Shown here: one piece after another, positions 41,633 to 41,873 of the stretch | Layout: every line of letters begins with the position of its first letter | Numbering within the stretch: the first letter of the stretch is position 1 | Assembly (NCBI GenBank): GCA_014360065.1 | Contig: JACIYF010000012.1 | Coordinates: 1 to 41,873, forward strand | Reading direction: 5' to 3' | DNA length: 41,873 nucleotides | From: Clostridia bacterium | Lineage (GTDB): Bacteria; Bacillota; DSM-521; Neomoorellales; JACIYF01 | Notes under the pieces: model-generated | Seen by the model: only the letters and a program-made list of their open reading frames with translations | What the model was told of the DNA's origin: nothing | The model's database searches: none | Position numbers and translations under genes: made by a program

Positions 41633-41873
41633 ATGAAGATAAGTTCTGAAGCAAGTGTACCACAAGTAGCCTTCGAGTACCAGAGACAAGGCTTTGCAGT
41701 AATTCCTGTCAGTCGCGATAAGAAACCCCTTATTCCCTGGCAGGAATTTCAACATCGCAAGCCGGCACCCCAGGAGATAGCCGCATGGTGGAAGCGGTGG
41801 CCCAAGGCCAATGTAGCCATTGTGACCGGCGCTATTTCCGGCATAATAGTCCTAGATGTTGATGGTGCGGAGG
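41633..41873 (+). CDS. bifunctional DNA primase/polymerase, N-terminal part (cut by window end)
   Basis: The first 80 residues of a phage/plasmid-type prim-pol. The segment YQRQGFAVIPVSRDKKPLIP and WWKRWPKANVAIVTGAISG lead to the catalytic acidic motif IIVLDVDG. The ATG follows GAGGTGG. Such proteins prime and copy the DNA of mobile elements. The rest lies beyond the window, so it is partial and not shown to be truncated in the genome. Confidence 0.85.
   Translation, partial: MKISSEASVPQVAFEYQRQGFAVIPVSRDKKPLIPWQEFQHRKPAPQEIAAWWKRWPKANVAIVTGAISGIIVLDVDGAE

Larger units (their letters stand above)
40248..41873. mobile_element. integrated element, left end (continues beyond the window)
   Basis: The element begins at the tRNA-Val fragment and carries an unrecognised zinc-finger protein, a small excisionase-like HTH protein and a primase-polymerase, genes typical of integrative plasmids or phages. 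No integrase is seen in the visible 1.6 kb, so it should lie further right, next to the intact tRNA-Val. Confidence 0.75.

Noticed and set aside
1-41873. CRISPR arrays or insertion sequences
   Set aside because: I saw no set of regularly spaced near-identical repeats with unique spacers, and no transposase motifs.

Overview
The window looks like a chromosome segment of an anaerobic, low-oxygen-tolerant Gram-positive bacterium of the Clostridia/Moorellia/Peptococcaceae kind. Pointers are strong AGGAGG-type ribosome binding sites, a CIRCE-controlled groESL operon, a SleB-type cortex hydrolase and a GerMN lipoprotein (both typical of spore formers), a minimal SufC/SufB Fe-S system, and a ten-gene operon for Wood-Ljungdahl methylene-tetrahydrofolate (THF) reduction and hydrogen metabolism. 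The species cannot be named from sequence alone.

Layout. (1) 1-3410: a leftward operon of an OmpR-family regulator, a sensor kinase and a GerMN lipoprotein, with a five-box array of 11-bp-spaced repeats in front of the lipoprotein. (2) 3496-8654: a divergent MreB-like gene, then groES-groEL on the minus strand behind a textbook sigma-A promoter and CIRCE, then a beta-CASP metallo-beta-lactamase with a coiled-coil extension. (3) 8842-9738: a LysM-LysM-SleB hydrolase. (4) 9814-22634 (minus): the centrepiece. In transcription order it encodes two HdrA-like half proteins, a divergent MvhD, MetV, MetF, HdrC, a giant HdrA with a GltD-like insertion, MvhD, MvhG and MvhA. It ends in a strong terminator. 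MvhA is interrupted by an in-frame TGA exactly at the second Cys of the N-terminal nickel-binding motif (RICGV-TGA-PGAHH). A 12-bp SECIS-like hairpin starts 9 nt downstream, so I read it as a selenocysteine-containing [NiFe] hydrogenase with Sec at an unusual position. No HdrB is present. I infer a hydrogen-dependent, probably electron-bifurcating methylene-THF reductase complex. (5) 22821-28527: a diguanylate cyclase, a PgpA-family protein, a second two-component system and, divergently, a small exported LTxxQ-type protein plus a DUF1540 protein whose ribosome binding site can be sequestered by an 11-bp stem. (6) 28681-32806: an M20 peptidase and a non-homologous end-joining operon (Ku, ligase, polymerase as separate proteins). 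(7) 32809-39951: sufC-sufB, a DUF554 membrane protein, lgt, an alpha/beta hydrolase, RNase P RNA, an RNase H-like protein and a Nif3/DUF34 protein. (8) 40248-41873: a 3' fragment of tRNA-Val(TAC) marks the edge of an integrated element. The element carries a zinc-finger protein, a small excisionase-like HTH protein and the start of a primase-polymerase that runs off the window.

How the genes may work together. H2 would be oxidised by MvhAG. Electrons would pass through MvhD to the flavin of HdrA, and from there to MetF/MetV (methylene-THF to methyl-THF) and possibly to ferredoxin or NAD(P) through the GltD-like module. The complex and electron path are inference from gene order and families. 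The TGA, the hairpin, the gene order and the missing HdrB are visible in the sequence.
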